The translations under genes were made by a program, and so were the position numbers. Positions 53,613-64,000 of a DNA stretch of 64,000 nucleotides are shown in pieces. A model generated the notes under the pieces. It ran no database searches. It saw nothing but the letters and a program-made list of their open reading frames with translations, and had not been told where the DNA came from. Position 1 is the first letter of the stretch, and each line of letters begins with the position of its first letter. This stretch comes from Effrenium voratum (Eukaryota; Sar; Dinophyceae; Suessiales; Symbiodiniaceae). Location of the stretch: the NCBI GenBank assembly GCA_963377175.1, contig CAUJNA010001032.1, positions 53,996 to 117,995 on the forward strand, in the 5' to 3' direction.

Positions 53613-54603
53613 GGTTCCTTGTCATCTTGTGTTGGGGAGAAGAAGTAAGCAATCATTCATTGTCTGTTAAACACTGAGACTGGCTGACAGCTTTGATGGT
53701 GTTTCTTGGGTGCTTCTTGGAAGGAGCATCAAAAGGCCTGGAATTCCTGGACTGGAGCCTTAGCATTGCAGGAGCAGCAAGAGGCTTTGGCATGTCTCAG
53801 GTGCTTGCTTTTTGGTGCCTTTCAAATGCAGGCAGAGGAATATCTGGAAGAGGAGCATGGGGAGGAGTATGAGGAGCCGCCTGCGGAGGAGCAGTTTGAG
53901 GAGGCGAGGCGTGTGTGCATGTATGTGTGTGTGTGTGTGGCAGAATTTTAATGACACACTTACTTTTTAGCCACTGATGGTGGGGCATGTGCTATCCCTT
54001 GTTCAGTCAACGGCCTGGCATTGGCACATGTGGCTTGTCACTTGTCATTCAGTGTTGTAGCATGTGGAGAGTCAGGTGGCTGTGGAGAGCCAGGCCTGGA
54101 GGGCCGGCAAGCCTTCGCTGCATCAGGCCAGCAGGCCTCAGGCCAGCAGGCCCCCAGGCCTGCATCAGGCCAGCAGGCCTTCAGGCTTGCCTCAGGCCAG
54201 CAAGCCTTCAGGCCTGCATCAGCAAGCCACCTCTGGCCTGCGTCAGCCAGCCACTGGCCCTCCACCCATTGGTGGCAAACTGTCAGCCACCAGGGCCACC
54301 AAGCCTGCTTCCAAGAAGAGGCCTTCCGCACCTGCTGCCAAGAGTATGCCTGTGGCCAAGAGGCCCAAGGCAGGGGCTCTGGGCTGCCAAAGTCTGGTAT
54401 TCATTGTTTGCGTGGCCAGGTGTATGAAGTTGATTCAGATGATGATTCTGCAGTTGGTGAGGAGGCCACTTCCTTGTCCTTGTGCCTGCCTTCCTTCCAT
54501 GCCTGGATGAGCATGTGCCCAGGCAGCGCCGGAGGAGGCCCAGGCAGCAGCTGAGGATGACTCAGTGACTGTCTTTGTAGGAACGAACCAACTGCCAAGT
54601 TGA
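52956..54603 (+). CDS. Multi-exon gene, acidic and repeat-rich hypothetical protein
   Basis: Visible exons: 52956-53139 (..MPLDFLGFASKMWLQLWFRA.. to NNLYIIQNQNE), 53267 to about 53400 (DQVRAARNRLVLFSAAGICL..), 53832-53910 (AEEYLEEEHGEEYEEPPAEE..), about 54066-54375 (a run of QASRPSGL-type repeats then ..PASKKRPSAPAAKSMPVAKR), 54420-54461 (VYEVDSDDDSAVGE), and 54523-54603 (AAPEEAQAAAEDDSVTVF.., TGA). Introns 53140-53266 (GT-AG), 54376-54419 (GC-AG) and 54462-54522 (GA-AG) keep phase; the joins around 53400-53832 and into exon 4 are not proven. A basic, proline-rich stretch followed by an acidic one suggests a nuclear or scaffold-like protein, but that is a guess. Confidence 0.55.
53418..53612. 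repeat. ATC trinucleotide tract
   Basis: About 60 ATC units with a few interruptions, in an intron. Poly-His and poly-Ser frames here are artefacts. Confidence 0.95.
54070..54240 (+). repeat. CAGGCCTGCATCAGGCCAGC-type repeats
   Basis: Imperfect repetition of GCATCAGGCCAGCAGGCCT, in frame with the exon that encodes the Gln-Ala-Ser-Arg-Pro repeats. Related CAGGCCTGCAGGCC sequence recurs through 54-61 kb (for example near 56850, 58780 and 60945). Confidence 0.8.
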
Positions 54604-54726
54604 AAGAAATAAAGGTAAGCCCGCTCTGTTTCATGAAGTTTGGGATAGGCCACCACTAGCCCTGGTGCACACTTCTTGCTGAATGCAGTAATGGGGACAA
54701 GGAATCAGCTTGGCTTACTTTGGCAG

Positions 54727-56303
54727 GAGAAGGATGAGTCCTGGGATGATGGAGGCACGCAGATCCCACAGGAGGCACAGCAGATCCCACAGGAGCTTGC
54801 CTCAGAACACAGTACTTGCCCCCAGCTTAAACATGACTGTAGCTTGCATTGGGCTGGCAGGCGCACGCAACCACCAACCATGCTCCTTGTCTGCTCCTGA
54901 CCAGGAGCTTGAGGACGCTGGCTTCACAGATTGCGGACAATGCGTGTATGTGGGGCCCATGGATAAGTTTGACCCGGACAAGATGTTCCCAGACTTCGAC
55001 TTTGACAATGTGCCGGTGGCCATTCTCAACTGCCAGAAGAAAGAGCTCCCTGGCTGTTTGGGTAGGTGGACACAAACTGCTGCAGTCCTTTTGCTGTTGG
55101 CAGTTCAGGGCCAGTTTGGCAGAGCCAGCCAGGTGCTATGTTGCTGTTTGTTGTGCACTCTTGGTCATTGCGACTCTAGAGGAATGGCCAGTGGTGGGCA
55201 GACCACCTTTCCAAGTACAACATCCCCTTCTTGGCAGCCAATCCAAATTGGATGAAGTGGCGAGCCAGCCAGCCAGCTTGGCTGCAATTGCAATAGCTGG
55301 GGGGCTGTGGGCAACGCCTCACCCATTGGGCCATGTGACTACCCGGGTCCAAAACTTGCTCCCTGCAATGGTTCACCTTGGCCCCAAAACACCCTTTGAA
55401 GCCTATTCAAAGCCCTTCAACAGATTGGAAAGTCAGAATTCAGAAGGCCATAAGGTCTTCCCCCATGCTTCTGGCATTCAGTACAGGGACTTGCGGCTTT
55501 GGGCCCAATATTTTAGAATCTTGGTCCATGCCTTTGGCTTTCCAAGGCATGGGTGCCCCTAAAATAATCTTTATGCCTAGGCCATCAAATGTGTTCTGGG
55601 GCTTGCATGAGACCATGGCCGCCTCTGCCCGTATGGAAGATATCGTCAGAGTCTGAAGTCGGACATGGTAATCATTGGGGGTTCGACTACCCCCTGGGCC
55701 GTTTATTTTGAAATTGCGTTCGTCGGGCCTGGGTCTGCTTGTCAATGGGTTAAGAGTCTGAAACATTTTGTGGCCAGGGAAAGAATACTGATCTGGCTGG
55801 TCATGCATAGTGCACGGAAAAATACTCAGCAAGCCAGCCAAGATTGAAGTTCGAGTCTTGATGAACTTGTGGTTGCTGGACTTTTGAAAGGTTGCCCATC
55901 AAAACTTCAGCCTAGATGTGCGCGTTGTGTCTTGCTGCCCTGTTGCCCTTAAGGTGGAGGAAGACGGCTGAATGGGGCATGAAGCACCTGAAGGATGGCC
56001 AGCTTCTTGTGGTGGCCTGCAACCAGGGCAGGGTGCGGTCTCCTGTGGTGGCAGCATGGATGACTCTTTGATGCACATTCTCTGCCTGTGCAAGGCTTGA
56101 CTTGCCTCAGCCCTCTGCCTTGTGCCCCCAAGCGCCTCAGGAAGATGGTCTTGCATGACATCTCCTTTCAAGATGCTGTGGCTAGGTTGCACTTGCAAGG
56201 CAGGTTTGTGGCAGGCAAGAGAGTTGTCAAGGTTGTCGACCTCTCTGTGTGCCGGCCGCAAGTGGACATCAGCAGCATTGAGAATATGCAGTTGCCTGGC
56301 TAA
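54727..56303 (+). CDS. Multi-exon gene with a phosphatase-like CX5R loop
   Basis: Exon 54727-54792 (EKDESWDDGGTQIPQEAQQI..) joins in phase to 54905-55061 (ELEDAGFTDCGQCVYVGPMD.. ..DFDFDNVPVAILNCQKK..) across a 112-nt intron whose two ends share the 10-bp CAGGAGCTTG. Farther on, exon 55954-56058 reads ..HLKDGQLLVVACNQGRVRSP, in which CNQGRVRS fits the CX5R(S/T) loop of tyrosine or dual-specificity phosphatases. The usual His before the Cys is Ala here. A GA-AG intron leads to 56141-56303 (KMVLHDISFQDAVARLHLQG.., stop TAA). The link between 55061 and 55954 is missing at least one exon, so these may be two genes. Phosphatase activity is only inferred from the loop. Confidence 0.5.
55062..55953. 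other. Interval without confirmed exons
   Basis: Includes the palindrome at 55526-55552 and unique sequence. An exon linking 55061 to 55954 is expected but was not identified. Confidence 0.3.
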
Positions 56304-57607
56304 ATCGTAAGTGAGAGGATGTCTTTGGCCTGGCTCTTCAAGCATGTTGCTTGCTATGGTTTGTGCGCAGCAAACACCCAAATGACAGCTACCCAACTGC
56401 CCAAGAGCAATGTGTGCTTCCTGAGGTTGAGCGACTTCCTGGATGGCCTTCTGCAGGACACCCGTCGCCTTTTGTCTGCAAGGAAGTTTGGGGCATGGGA
56501 AGACAAAGGAAACTGCAAAAGAATTGTGACTTTCCCTCCCCGTGGGAAGCTGACTCTGTCTTGGTTCTGTGCCAGAACTTGCCAGGATTAGGTGTGAAGC
56601 CTTCAGGCCTTTTGCTGAAAGCCCCAAGGTCCCTAGTTCAAAAAGGGTCAGTGGGTCAGCCCAACTGCCCATTGCAAACTCACCTGCATGCAGGGCGCAG
56701 GTCTGCAGTCTTGCGCAATCAATCATTTAGAAGGGACATACATGTTCACAATTACCTAGCAAAAAGCTAATACTTAGTGTTTCCCACTCAGGTCAAATCA
56801 TGAGACGGCAGCTGATGCCATTTGCCTGAAGGCTGCTGCTGTACAGGTCTACAGGCCTGCAAGCTGCAGGCCTGCAGATTTTCAATCTAGAGTTGCAGTC
56901 CTGCGCTGCCTGCAGAAGAAAAGGCTGACAGTGCAAATCACCGTTTGGCACACAATCAGCTTGGTGATTGACAATTAGCTTGCCATCCTTGTGTGCTTTG
57001 CCAAGGCCTGACATTGCCAGAGGAAAAGCCAGGTGCCCAGCTGGGGTAAGAGCTTTGAATGGTGATGGTTTGTGGCTAGCATTGCTTGCAGCCAGTAGGA
57101 CACTACATGCTTGAAGCACTTTTGAAGCACTTGCAGGGTGGGCAGCCAGTAGGACACTACATGTCATGTTTGAAGTGCTTGCATGGCGGACATGAAAGGC
57201 TGACCTGATTGTTCTGTAGCCACAAGATGGGGCCGCCAAAACATCACCAATGAACGTCATCCTGCTTGCTACACACTCATTCTTTTCCTGAACCTGTGCC
57301 CGCGCACAGGCCATGACCTGCCTTTCCTGGCAATGCCAAGGACCAGCAGGCCTGGCTGCAATGGAAACCTACCAGGGTCCAGACTGTTTCCCAGTTCTAT
57401 CCTTGGATGCGTTGGGTGATTGCAAAAGTTCTGCTTTTCCTTTTTGGCAATCGTGTCACTTTGGCCCAACAAACCTCAGCATTGTGTGGAATTTGCATTC
57501 GTGCTCATGTATGTTGGAGTTGGGCATGCCCTTTGACACACTGATTCTGTTGCATTGGCCACATGTCACAACATGTTGACTGACTGACTGGTTGGGACCC
57601 CCTGCCC
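56304..57607. other. Intergenic or intron sequence with one possible exon
   Basis: About 56371-56459 reads MTATQLPKSNVCFLRLSDFL then DGLLQ before a CAG, a possible exon. Otherwise CAGGCCTGCAAGCTGCAGGC-type repeats near 56850 and a TAGGACACTACATG duplication (57095, 57150). Confidence 0.35.
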
Positions 57608-60022
57608 ATGGCGCTGACTGTGAGTTTGTTGCAGAACCTTTCTGGCCAGCAGGCGTTTGGCATCAGGATAGTAGGCAAGCAGGCAAGTAGGCTCTTTGCC
57701 ATGGCAGCGGTGCTGACTGATTTGACTGTGGAGTACAGGGTGAAGTTTGCAACCTCCACTGGTGATGCAGCACCATACTTTGTGCATCTTGGCCTCACTG
57801 TGTGGTGCTGTGAATAAGTTGATGGCTTCCGATTGTGGCCCTGCCCACCCACACTTCTTGAGGAGCATTGTTGGCATTCCGGGACAAGCCCAAACAGATG
57901 CTGCCAAAGGCCCAACGCCTGTCAGCTGCTCAATTTGTTGCGCAAGACTGCTTCACCACTGTGGGGGTCCATGTAAGCAGGCTTTGGGTTTTTCAGCTGA
58001 AAGGTCTGGGACGGCGCGGAGGGCTACCTGGCCCTGCAGGGGCACCAGATGCTGACTGTGGCCCTCAAGAAGCAGGTCTTCCATGGGGAGCAAGAAGTGG
58101 GCCAGGCCAGTGTGGCAGGACCCTTAGATTTACTTGGCCACAAACTCTTAGTTCTTCCCACTTTGTTTTGGTGTGTCTTCCAGCACTGCAGGCAACAACC
58201 CTGCTGAGCACGGAATGGAGCACATTCAACCTGCAGTGTGGCATTTCCAAAATGGTGATTGAGCTACGCCACAGAGGGGAGGCAGGCCTGCAGGCCAGTT
58301 CCTTGGCTAAGACTTATTACCGGCCCCCAGGCACAGGCAACAAACCCACCCCAACCAACACTGCACTTCAGTGCACTGCTTCTGAGGCAGGCCTGCTGGA
58401 CCTGATGCAGATCAGGCACTGGCTGGCCTGCAACATCAGCCTGTGTCCAGCCACAGCGTCCCTCACAGCTGGGACGATGTGCAGTACTTCTTGAGGAAGC
58501 AGATGCCCATCCCCAACGTGCCAAGGTCTGATCCAAGGCGCCAATATTTTTGGCTGACAGAGGGCAGCCTGGAGCAGAGGTTCACTGGCATCACCTACCA
58601 GCCTGCAATGGTTGACGCAGTCACCAGGAGTCACAAGGCTGCACTGTGCAATGCTCAGGGCCTCTTTTCAATCATAAAATGAGCCACAGCCTTGACATTG
58701 TGGTGACAACTGAGGCTTGGCTGCCTTGAATGTGCTGCCCAAGCTTGCAATCATGCAGCAAGGCATGCAGACCGGGGCAGGCATGCAGGCCAGTGCAGGC
58801 ATGCAGACCGGGGAAGGCATGCAGGCCAGGCGGCTAGAGGAATGTTGCCTGGTGGCATCTGCTTACCCCTGCTGGCTTGCATGTTCCTGCTAGTTCTTGT
58901 AGCCAAGCCAAAACTATGCTGTGACCTCAGGCTTGATTGAATGGCTGGCTGATCCTAGCCATTTGCAGACCTTGAGAGCATGGCTGTCAGTGGCCTGCTT
59001 GCACTCTAACATCATGTTGCACCTTTTAAGTTTTTCAGGTGAGGCTGGCAAACACTTTTGCAACAAGACCACCACAATGCTCAGATGCAGTTGCAGTTGC
59101 CAAAAGGGTCCTAGATAGTTGGCCACGCCACCCTTCTCAAGTGGGGAATCTCACCTTCACCCTGTGTGCGAATCGTTGGTCTTCAACTTCAAGTCCTTCT
59201 TTGCACAATAAGTTTGAAGTCTTGAATGAGAAGACCGTCCACTGAGCAAGGGGAGCCCAACAACAGGACCATTTTGCTGGCCAAGCTGCCAAAGTAAGGA
59301 CCTGCCCAATGGCATGTGCGCATGCACGCCAGCCATGCTGTGGCACTGGTCCCTCCATGGCTCCAATGGCTTCAGTGAGTGTAGCCTCGGATACCTGTAT
59401 CCTTCGGATGTCAACTTCCAGCTTGCCAAGCATGTGCCTGGGCATTATGGGTGAAATCTTTTGTTGTGTCCAGCTTGGCTCCTTTTGAACAAGCAGCAAA
59501 GGTCGGCGACTTTATGCTGGTATTGAGGGATGCCCTGATCAAGCTGGGCATCTACCAGCCTGACAAGGGCCTTGTTGAGCAGCCGGACCCAAGCCCCGCC
59601 TCTTGGACACATTTGGACATTTGTGTTCGGGGGTCTTGTTGCCTTGGGGCACGCAAGGCGACGGTGGGGGCATTCCTTGCCCGGCACTTCGGGCCGCATT
59701 GGGACAAGTACCAGTCCCCATATGGCTGGGCGATTGAGTTCCAGCAGGAAGACATGCTGGGATCGGAGGCCGTTGTTTTGCAGGCTCGCAGGCATGCATT
59801 CCGTGCCTAGTCAGCAAGCAGGTGACAAGTGAGTATTGTGTTGTAGTGCTGAGCCTAGCCACAGCTGATTTCCTGACTCCAGGGCCTGCAGACCTTTTCG
59901 CGAACAATGAGCTGTACAGCTGGTGGTCGCATGAGACGGGTCAGTTCTGCTGGTGCTTCTACCGGTCCCCAGAGAGCCTGGGGGGGGTGCACCATGTGCA
60001 CTTCTGGAAGGTGCTCCAGTAA
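57608..60022 (+). CDS. Multi-exon gene, hypothetical protein
   Basis: ATG at 57608 (MALTVSLLQNLSGQQAFGIR..). Further exons: about 57870-57969 (..AQRLSAAQFVAQDCFTTVG), 58004-58118 (VWDGAEGYLALQGHQMLTVA then LKKQVFHGEQEVGQASV), from 58189 (LQATTLLSTEWSTFNLQCGI then SKMVIELRHRGEAG), about 58452-58660 (HSWDDVQYFLRKQMPIPNVP.. to ..PAMVDAVTRSHKAALCNA), 59470-59790 (..FEQAAKVGDFMLVLRDALIK.. and ..HFGPHWDKYQSPYGWAIEFQ), and 59882-60022 (LFANNELYSWWSHETGQFCW.. ending HFWKVLQ, TAA). The joins at 57969/58004 and 58118/58189 keep phase (the second with a GA donor). It may be more than one gene. I do not recognise the family. Confidence 0.55.
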
Positions 60023-60238
60023 CTTGGCAGTATCAGGTGACAAGTTGGTCACATGAAGTGTAGGCACATTCTTCAACATCAAGTTATAGTTCCATTTGGT
60101 TGTGAGGATTTGGCCCTGGCTCACAGACCCAACATCTTGTTGGTCATTGAGGGAACAGTTGCCATCGATGGTGTTCAGTGTTCTGTTCCAAGTGCATGGC
60201 ATTTTTCAGTTCTTGCCTGAGCTTGCTGAGGCAAAGGC

Positions 60239-60874
60239 ATGTTTGGCAGGTGTGAACATTTGTCTGAGCTAAGGGAGCAGGCTGATGGCACCTTTGCACA
60301 GCGGGGGGACAACCGGACCTATGTCTTTGGCAGCACTGATGCCGCTCCTTGGCCAGAGAGCCTTACCCCTAGAGTATCTAGCCATGTCTTTGCTGCACCT
60401 AAGGCTGTTTTCAAGCCTCTGAGAGCTGAGCGAGATGAGCTGCCTCCCAATTGGTGCGTGACGCAGATTGACAATGTCCAGGAATCCTGGATGCCAATGC
60501 CTCATTTGCCTGCATTGCCCTGCCCTGCCCTGCTTTGGTGCCATTTGAGTTTGTGGCTTGCCGAGGCAGGTGAAGCAGTGGAGTCTGGAACGCGTGTGCA
60601 TGTGCCAGAAGATTGGCAGCACAGAACGCGTGGCAGTCTGGGGCCCAACCAAGTCTCACAAGCCAATTGTCATGGAAGCAAGCGCGTCCTCAGGTCACAT
60701 GATCCCTCGAGTCGGTCCTGGCGCAGGCCTAAGATGAGCATGATCAAGGCAGGGCCATCATCATTAATAGTTTATTGCTGCTGTTGTGTTTTCCAAGTTG
60801 CACACCTGTCCTTGCAGATGCGCACCAACATGGTCCCAGATGAGCTGTGGCAGATGGTGAGGCGGACAGCCTAG
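60239..60874 (+). CDS. Multi-exon gene, hypothetical protein
   Basis: The first visible exon (from about 60250) reads CEHLSELREQADGTFAQRGD then NRTYVFGSTDAAPWPESL. A second open piece covers 60380-60490 (..ERDELPPNWCVTQIDNVQES). A third in another frame covers about 60580-60720 (WSLERVCMCQKIGSTERVAV then WGPTKSHKPIVMEASASSGH). The terminal exon after CCTTGCAG encodes MRTNMVPDELWQMVRRTA and TAG at 60872-60874. Introns between pieces are not exactly placed. No family recognised; it could be the 3' part of the preceding gene. Confidence 0.45.
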   Translation: MFGRCEHLSELREQADGTFAQRGDNRTYVFGSTDAAPWPESLTPRVSSHVFAAPKAVFKPLRAERDELPPNWCVTQIDNVQESWMPMPHLPALPCPALLWCHLSLWLAEAGEAVESGTRVHVPEDWQHRTRGSLGPNQVSQANCHGSKRVLRSHDPSSRSWRRPKMSMIKAGPSSLIVYCCCCVFQVAHLSLQMRTNMVPDELWQMVRRTA

Positions 60875-61135
60875 GGGTCTTTTTCTGGCATCAAGCCTGT
60901 AGACAAGCAGGCCTGCCTATCATGAATTTCTGGCAAGCCTATGTTCAGGCCTGCAGGCCAGCAGGCCCGTCTATCTTGCCCACTCATTCTAGCCTTGAAC
61001 CTTTTTTGAAACTTCCTGCGCATGAGTTACTGACTTGGAATAGGTCCTGCCTGGCCTGCAGGCGCCCCACACTTTCCATGCCAGTGGGGTTGGAATTGCT
61101 TGAGGGGGTCAACTAGTGCGCACATTGTCTCACAG

Positions 61136-62300
61136 CTGTCCCCTCGAGCGTGGTAGAAAGATTGCCGCCCTTGGCACTCATGCTGTTGCACTCAGCGATG
61201 AAGACAAAAAGAACGCTTGCCAATGGGATGCGTTTCTTCCTTCCGTGCTGAGACAGTTGACAGTTTTGGGCTGGTGCTGCTTGCCCTTGGTCAGGCAAAA
61301 ACACAACACAAGCCGGGGGCCTGGACATCCGCTTCAGCTGTCACTTTGCTTTTATTGACAGGCAGGTAGTCCATGAGGGTATGTGTGGCTGGTTGGCTGT
61401 TCAAGTCATCCCCAACTGAGATTTTGTCTTTAAGACATTGGGAACCCTTGAGCTGGTGTTGTGGACAAATGCCAATTTGGCCCATCTTTGCAGCCATTTT
61501 TGTTGTGTTGCGCAGTGTGCCTCACCTCCCGCCCAGGCCAGACAGCAGGTGCCAGTGTGCGTGACTGGAAAAGCTGCCTGCATGGAGGAGAGTTGAGCAA
61601 GGAATATGTAGACAACCCAATGCGTTTTGGAATCTGGGTGTGTTTTGGTTCACTCATGCATTCTTATTACTTTCAGGAAATCGTTGGTTGCTTGGCGCCT
61701 TCATTCCAACATCAAAGCTGAATTTGCTGCTGAAGCCCCTGCCCTCCATCACATCATTCATTGCCTTACACTAGTCAAGGCTGGAATGGCCACACATAAC
61801 CTGCAATCAGAGCATCCAAGGCATGGGTCCCTTGCCTTGGCCTTCATCTCAAATAATATCCCAAAACCAATACGTAGTAACATCCGCCTGCCCTTCCCAA
61901 AGCTAGCTTGCCCCCTCCTGGGCTCCATTGGGTATACTGACTGAACATTGTGGCATGGCATTCTCCTTTTCAGGGATGATGATGGTTGGCTGCCTCACTT
62001 TAGGCAGGCTTGCAGGTGGAATGCCGACTGCCTACCCATGAAACAATGCCCTGCTGCCAGTTGGAAGGGGCGCACAGATCTTGGTCAGAGCCTGGCCCAT
62101 GTTTGGAAATTGCCATCATGATAATGCAAGTCGGGCACCAGCAGCAGGAATTCTAGTCCAAAATTTCAGGCTGGCCATCTCTCTCAGGCGTTTGACCCTG
62201 AAAATCACCTCACGCCTGCCCATGTGGATACCCAAGGCCAAGTGTGTCAAAGAGTATTTTGGGGGACGCATTGCTCAAAACAATGGTGTTGACTTTTTGG
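61136..62300 (+). CDS. Multi-exon gene fragment, hypothetical protein
   Basis: Exons 61136-61256 (CPLERGRKIAALGTHAVALS then DEDKKNACQWDAFLPSVLRQ), 61516-61647 (CLTSRPGQTAGASVRDWKSC then ..GELSKEYVDNPMRFGIWV), from about 61680 (KSLVAWRLHSNIKAEFAAEA) and 62237-62300 (AKCVKEYFGGRIAQNNGVDF, followed by a GC donor). Acceptors are TGTCTCACAG, GTTGCGCAG, CTTTCAG and CCCAAG. WRLHSNIKAE resembles CLHSNIM at about 58998, so the exons may be related. Neither end of the gene is seen. Confidence 0.45.
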
Positions 62301-63730
62301 GCATTGTGGCTCTCCTATATGTCTTTGAACACTATCATGTCACCTCCTGTCCACACCCTTTTTGGTATGTTGGGCAGTCAGCCTGAACCCTGAAATGATT
62401 CACCACTCCTGTCCCTCTCACACCTGTTTAGCATGTTTTCTCCTGGCCGTATCTAGCCTCAGGAGCCCCTTGTTGATGGTGAGGCTGTCTTTGTGATCTT
62501 GCAGTTGGCTGAAGTTCTTAAGCATTGCATCTTGTCAGCCATTTTGGCTAAGAGGCTTTTTGCAAACACACAACATCAAGAGGAATGGCTTACTACAGAT
62601 TCAGTGACTGGCCATGCAATGCAACGTAGACCAAGTCTTCAATTGGCAATTGTGACATGAAGTGTCCTTGTCTTGCAGACTTGTGCAGCCGTGCAATAGA
62701 AGGGCAAGAAGCTGAAGCAGGCCAACAGGCTAGCTGGCCAGCAGGACCACCCTTGCAGGGCTCATAGCTTAGAACAATTTTTTCGAACGGCTTGCTGTAG
62801 GGCATGTTGTAATGGGCGTTGTGAGTGGCTCATGTCTGACCTGCTTTGCACAGCTGTCATGCCATCAATTGGGTCAGTGCTGAAATTGGCATGCTGTGAC
62901 ACAATACGCCAACTCATTTGCCACTCCTTGCCTGCTAGCTGCCAAGGTCAACTTGCAAACCCCGTGGACAGCTGGCCTGTTGCTCCTTGGCAGCTTCTTC
63001 GCTTGCCCAGGGCACATTAGCTTGTCATAGCTGGACTTGATTGGGCGTGATTAGGCTTTGCATCAGTATCTGTTTCATGAGCTTGGGCAGCTCAAGCTTT
63101 TTCAGCCTGATAGGGTAGGGTAGGGAAGGGCTGACCCACTTTGCTTCTGCTGACAATGTTGACAAGAAACACGCCAGCCTGCTTTCTTTCCCGCCTACTT
63201 ATTGAGCATGGCAAGGCCAGGCAGAGGCAGGCAGAACGCCCTGGCAAAATGCCCAAATTCATGGCCTCAAGTGCCCATTTGCTTTTGTCAGCTGCTTTGT
63301 TGGCCTTGTAACTGAGAAGCCAGCCTGCCACCCTGCCAACTAACATATGAACAAAGCAGCGTGCCAAAGATATAATTCTTGATTCTCAGCTAGAATGCCT
63401 ACAGTCTGCTTGCCCTTCCAGACCAATGCAACTGGCAATGTGCATTTGATGTGTTCCCACCTAATTGCTAAGCTTCTTTCCAGAGTGGCAGAAGACATTT
63501 TCTCCACTGGACCTCTGCAAGAGTCAGCTGGCTGACTGGCAGGGTTTTCCTTTGGTCTGGGGACATGCCTTGCAAAGGCAGGCTTGAGAATTTCCAGGTG
63601 CTGCCTGGGGCAAGTAAGTTTCCACATTGCAAAACTTCAAGTTTAACACTTCAGGTGCCTAGCGCTTGAATCATTCCAGGGCTTGTTTCAGGGGATTGAG
63701 CTAATTCTTCCCAGGCATGGAAGCCATGCC
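62301..63730. other. Interval without recognised genes
   Basis: Intron-like sequence; a GGTAGGGTAGGGAAGGG block near 63113. No confident exon. Confidence 0.3.
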
Positions 63731-64000
63731 TTGGCATGTGTGTGTCTGTGTGCATGTGTGTGTGCATGCACGTAAGAGAGTGTGCAACCGTTTCTGAGCG
63801 TGTTTCCCTGTGTCTCTGTGACTCTGTGTCTCTGTGACTCTGTGGCTCTGTGTCTCTGTGCCTGTTTCTGTGTCTCTGTGTGTGTGTGCCTGTGTGTTGG
63901 TGTGTGTGTGTGTGTGTGTGTGTGCGTGCGTGTGTGTGTGTGTGTGGGTGCATGCACGTGTGTGTGTGGGTGGGTGGGTGCATGCATGTGTGCGGGTGTG
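63731..64000. repeat. TG-rich microsatellite
   Basis: GTGTGT tracts mixed with CTCTGTGTCTCTGTGA-type and TGGGTGGGTGCATGCA repeats, running off the end of the window. Confidence 0.95.

Overview
This window looks like nuclear DNA of a eukaryote, most likely a dinoflagellate (Suessiales-like). That assignment is an inference from several features: all recognisable coding sequence is on the + strand; many introns start with GC or GA rather than GT and fall in an AG|G context at both ends; long simple repeats and small inverted-repeat elements are abundant; there is a short TTTAGGG-type telomeric block; and there is a very large intron-less Helitron-type transposase gene. No bacterial operons, CRISPR arrays or ribosome binding sites were seen.

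Layout. 0-10.2 kb: small spliced genes of unknown function (one with an OB-fold/RPA-like segment at 0.5-1.8 kb, a clean four-exon gene at 5.5-6.5 kb, another at 8.7-10.2 kb) between minisatellites and hairpin-bearing tandem repeats. 10.2-17.5 kb: scattered coding exons of unknown genes, many miniature inverted-repeat elements, and two long TTTC tracts. 17.2-28.2 kb: a Helitron-like element whose single 3230-codon ORF carries an OTU-like protease region, zinc fingers, an HUH/two-tyrosine Rep domain, a PIF1-type helicase and a Cys-rich tail; near-identical 210-bp direct repeats flank it. 28.2-32 kb: two tRNA-like sequences, a 661-bp satellite that carries a piece of the 18S rRNA 5' end, and an ATT tract. 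32.5-41.6 kb: nine exons that join into the second nucleotide-binding domain of an ABCC-type ABC transporter. 44.9-50.6 kb: small exons of unknown genes, some interrupted by a ~110-bp repeated sequence that behaves as a mobile intron (introner). 52.9-62.4 kb: a series of + strand multi-exon genes of unknown function, one with a tyrosine-phosphatase-like CX5R loop.

The main story is genome remodelling: a giant Helitron, several miniature element families, and an introner family, with introns of the transporter gene that often carry matching short repeats at both edges. Exon joins were made by hand from splice signals and reading frame. The transporter and Helitron assignments are strong. Most other gene models are partial and their functions are unknown.
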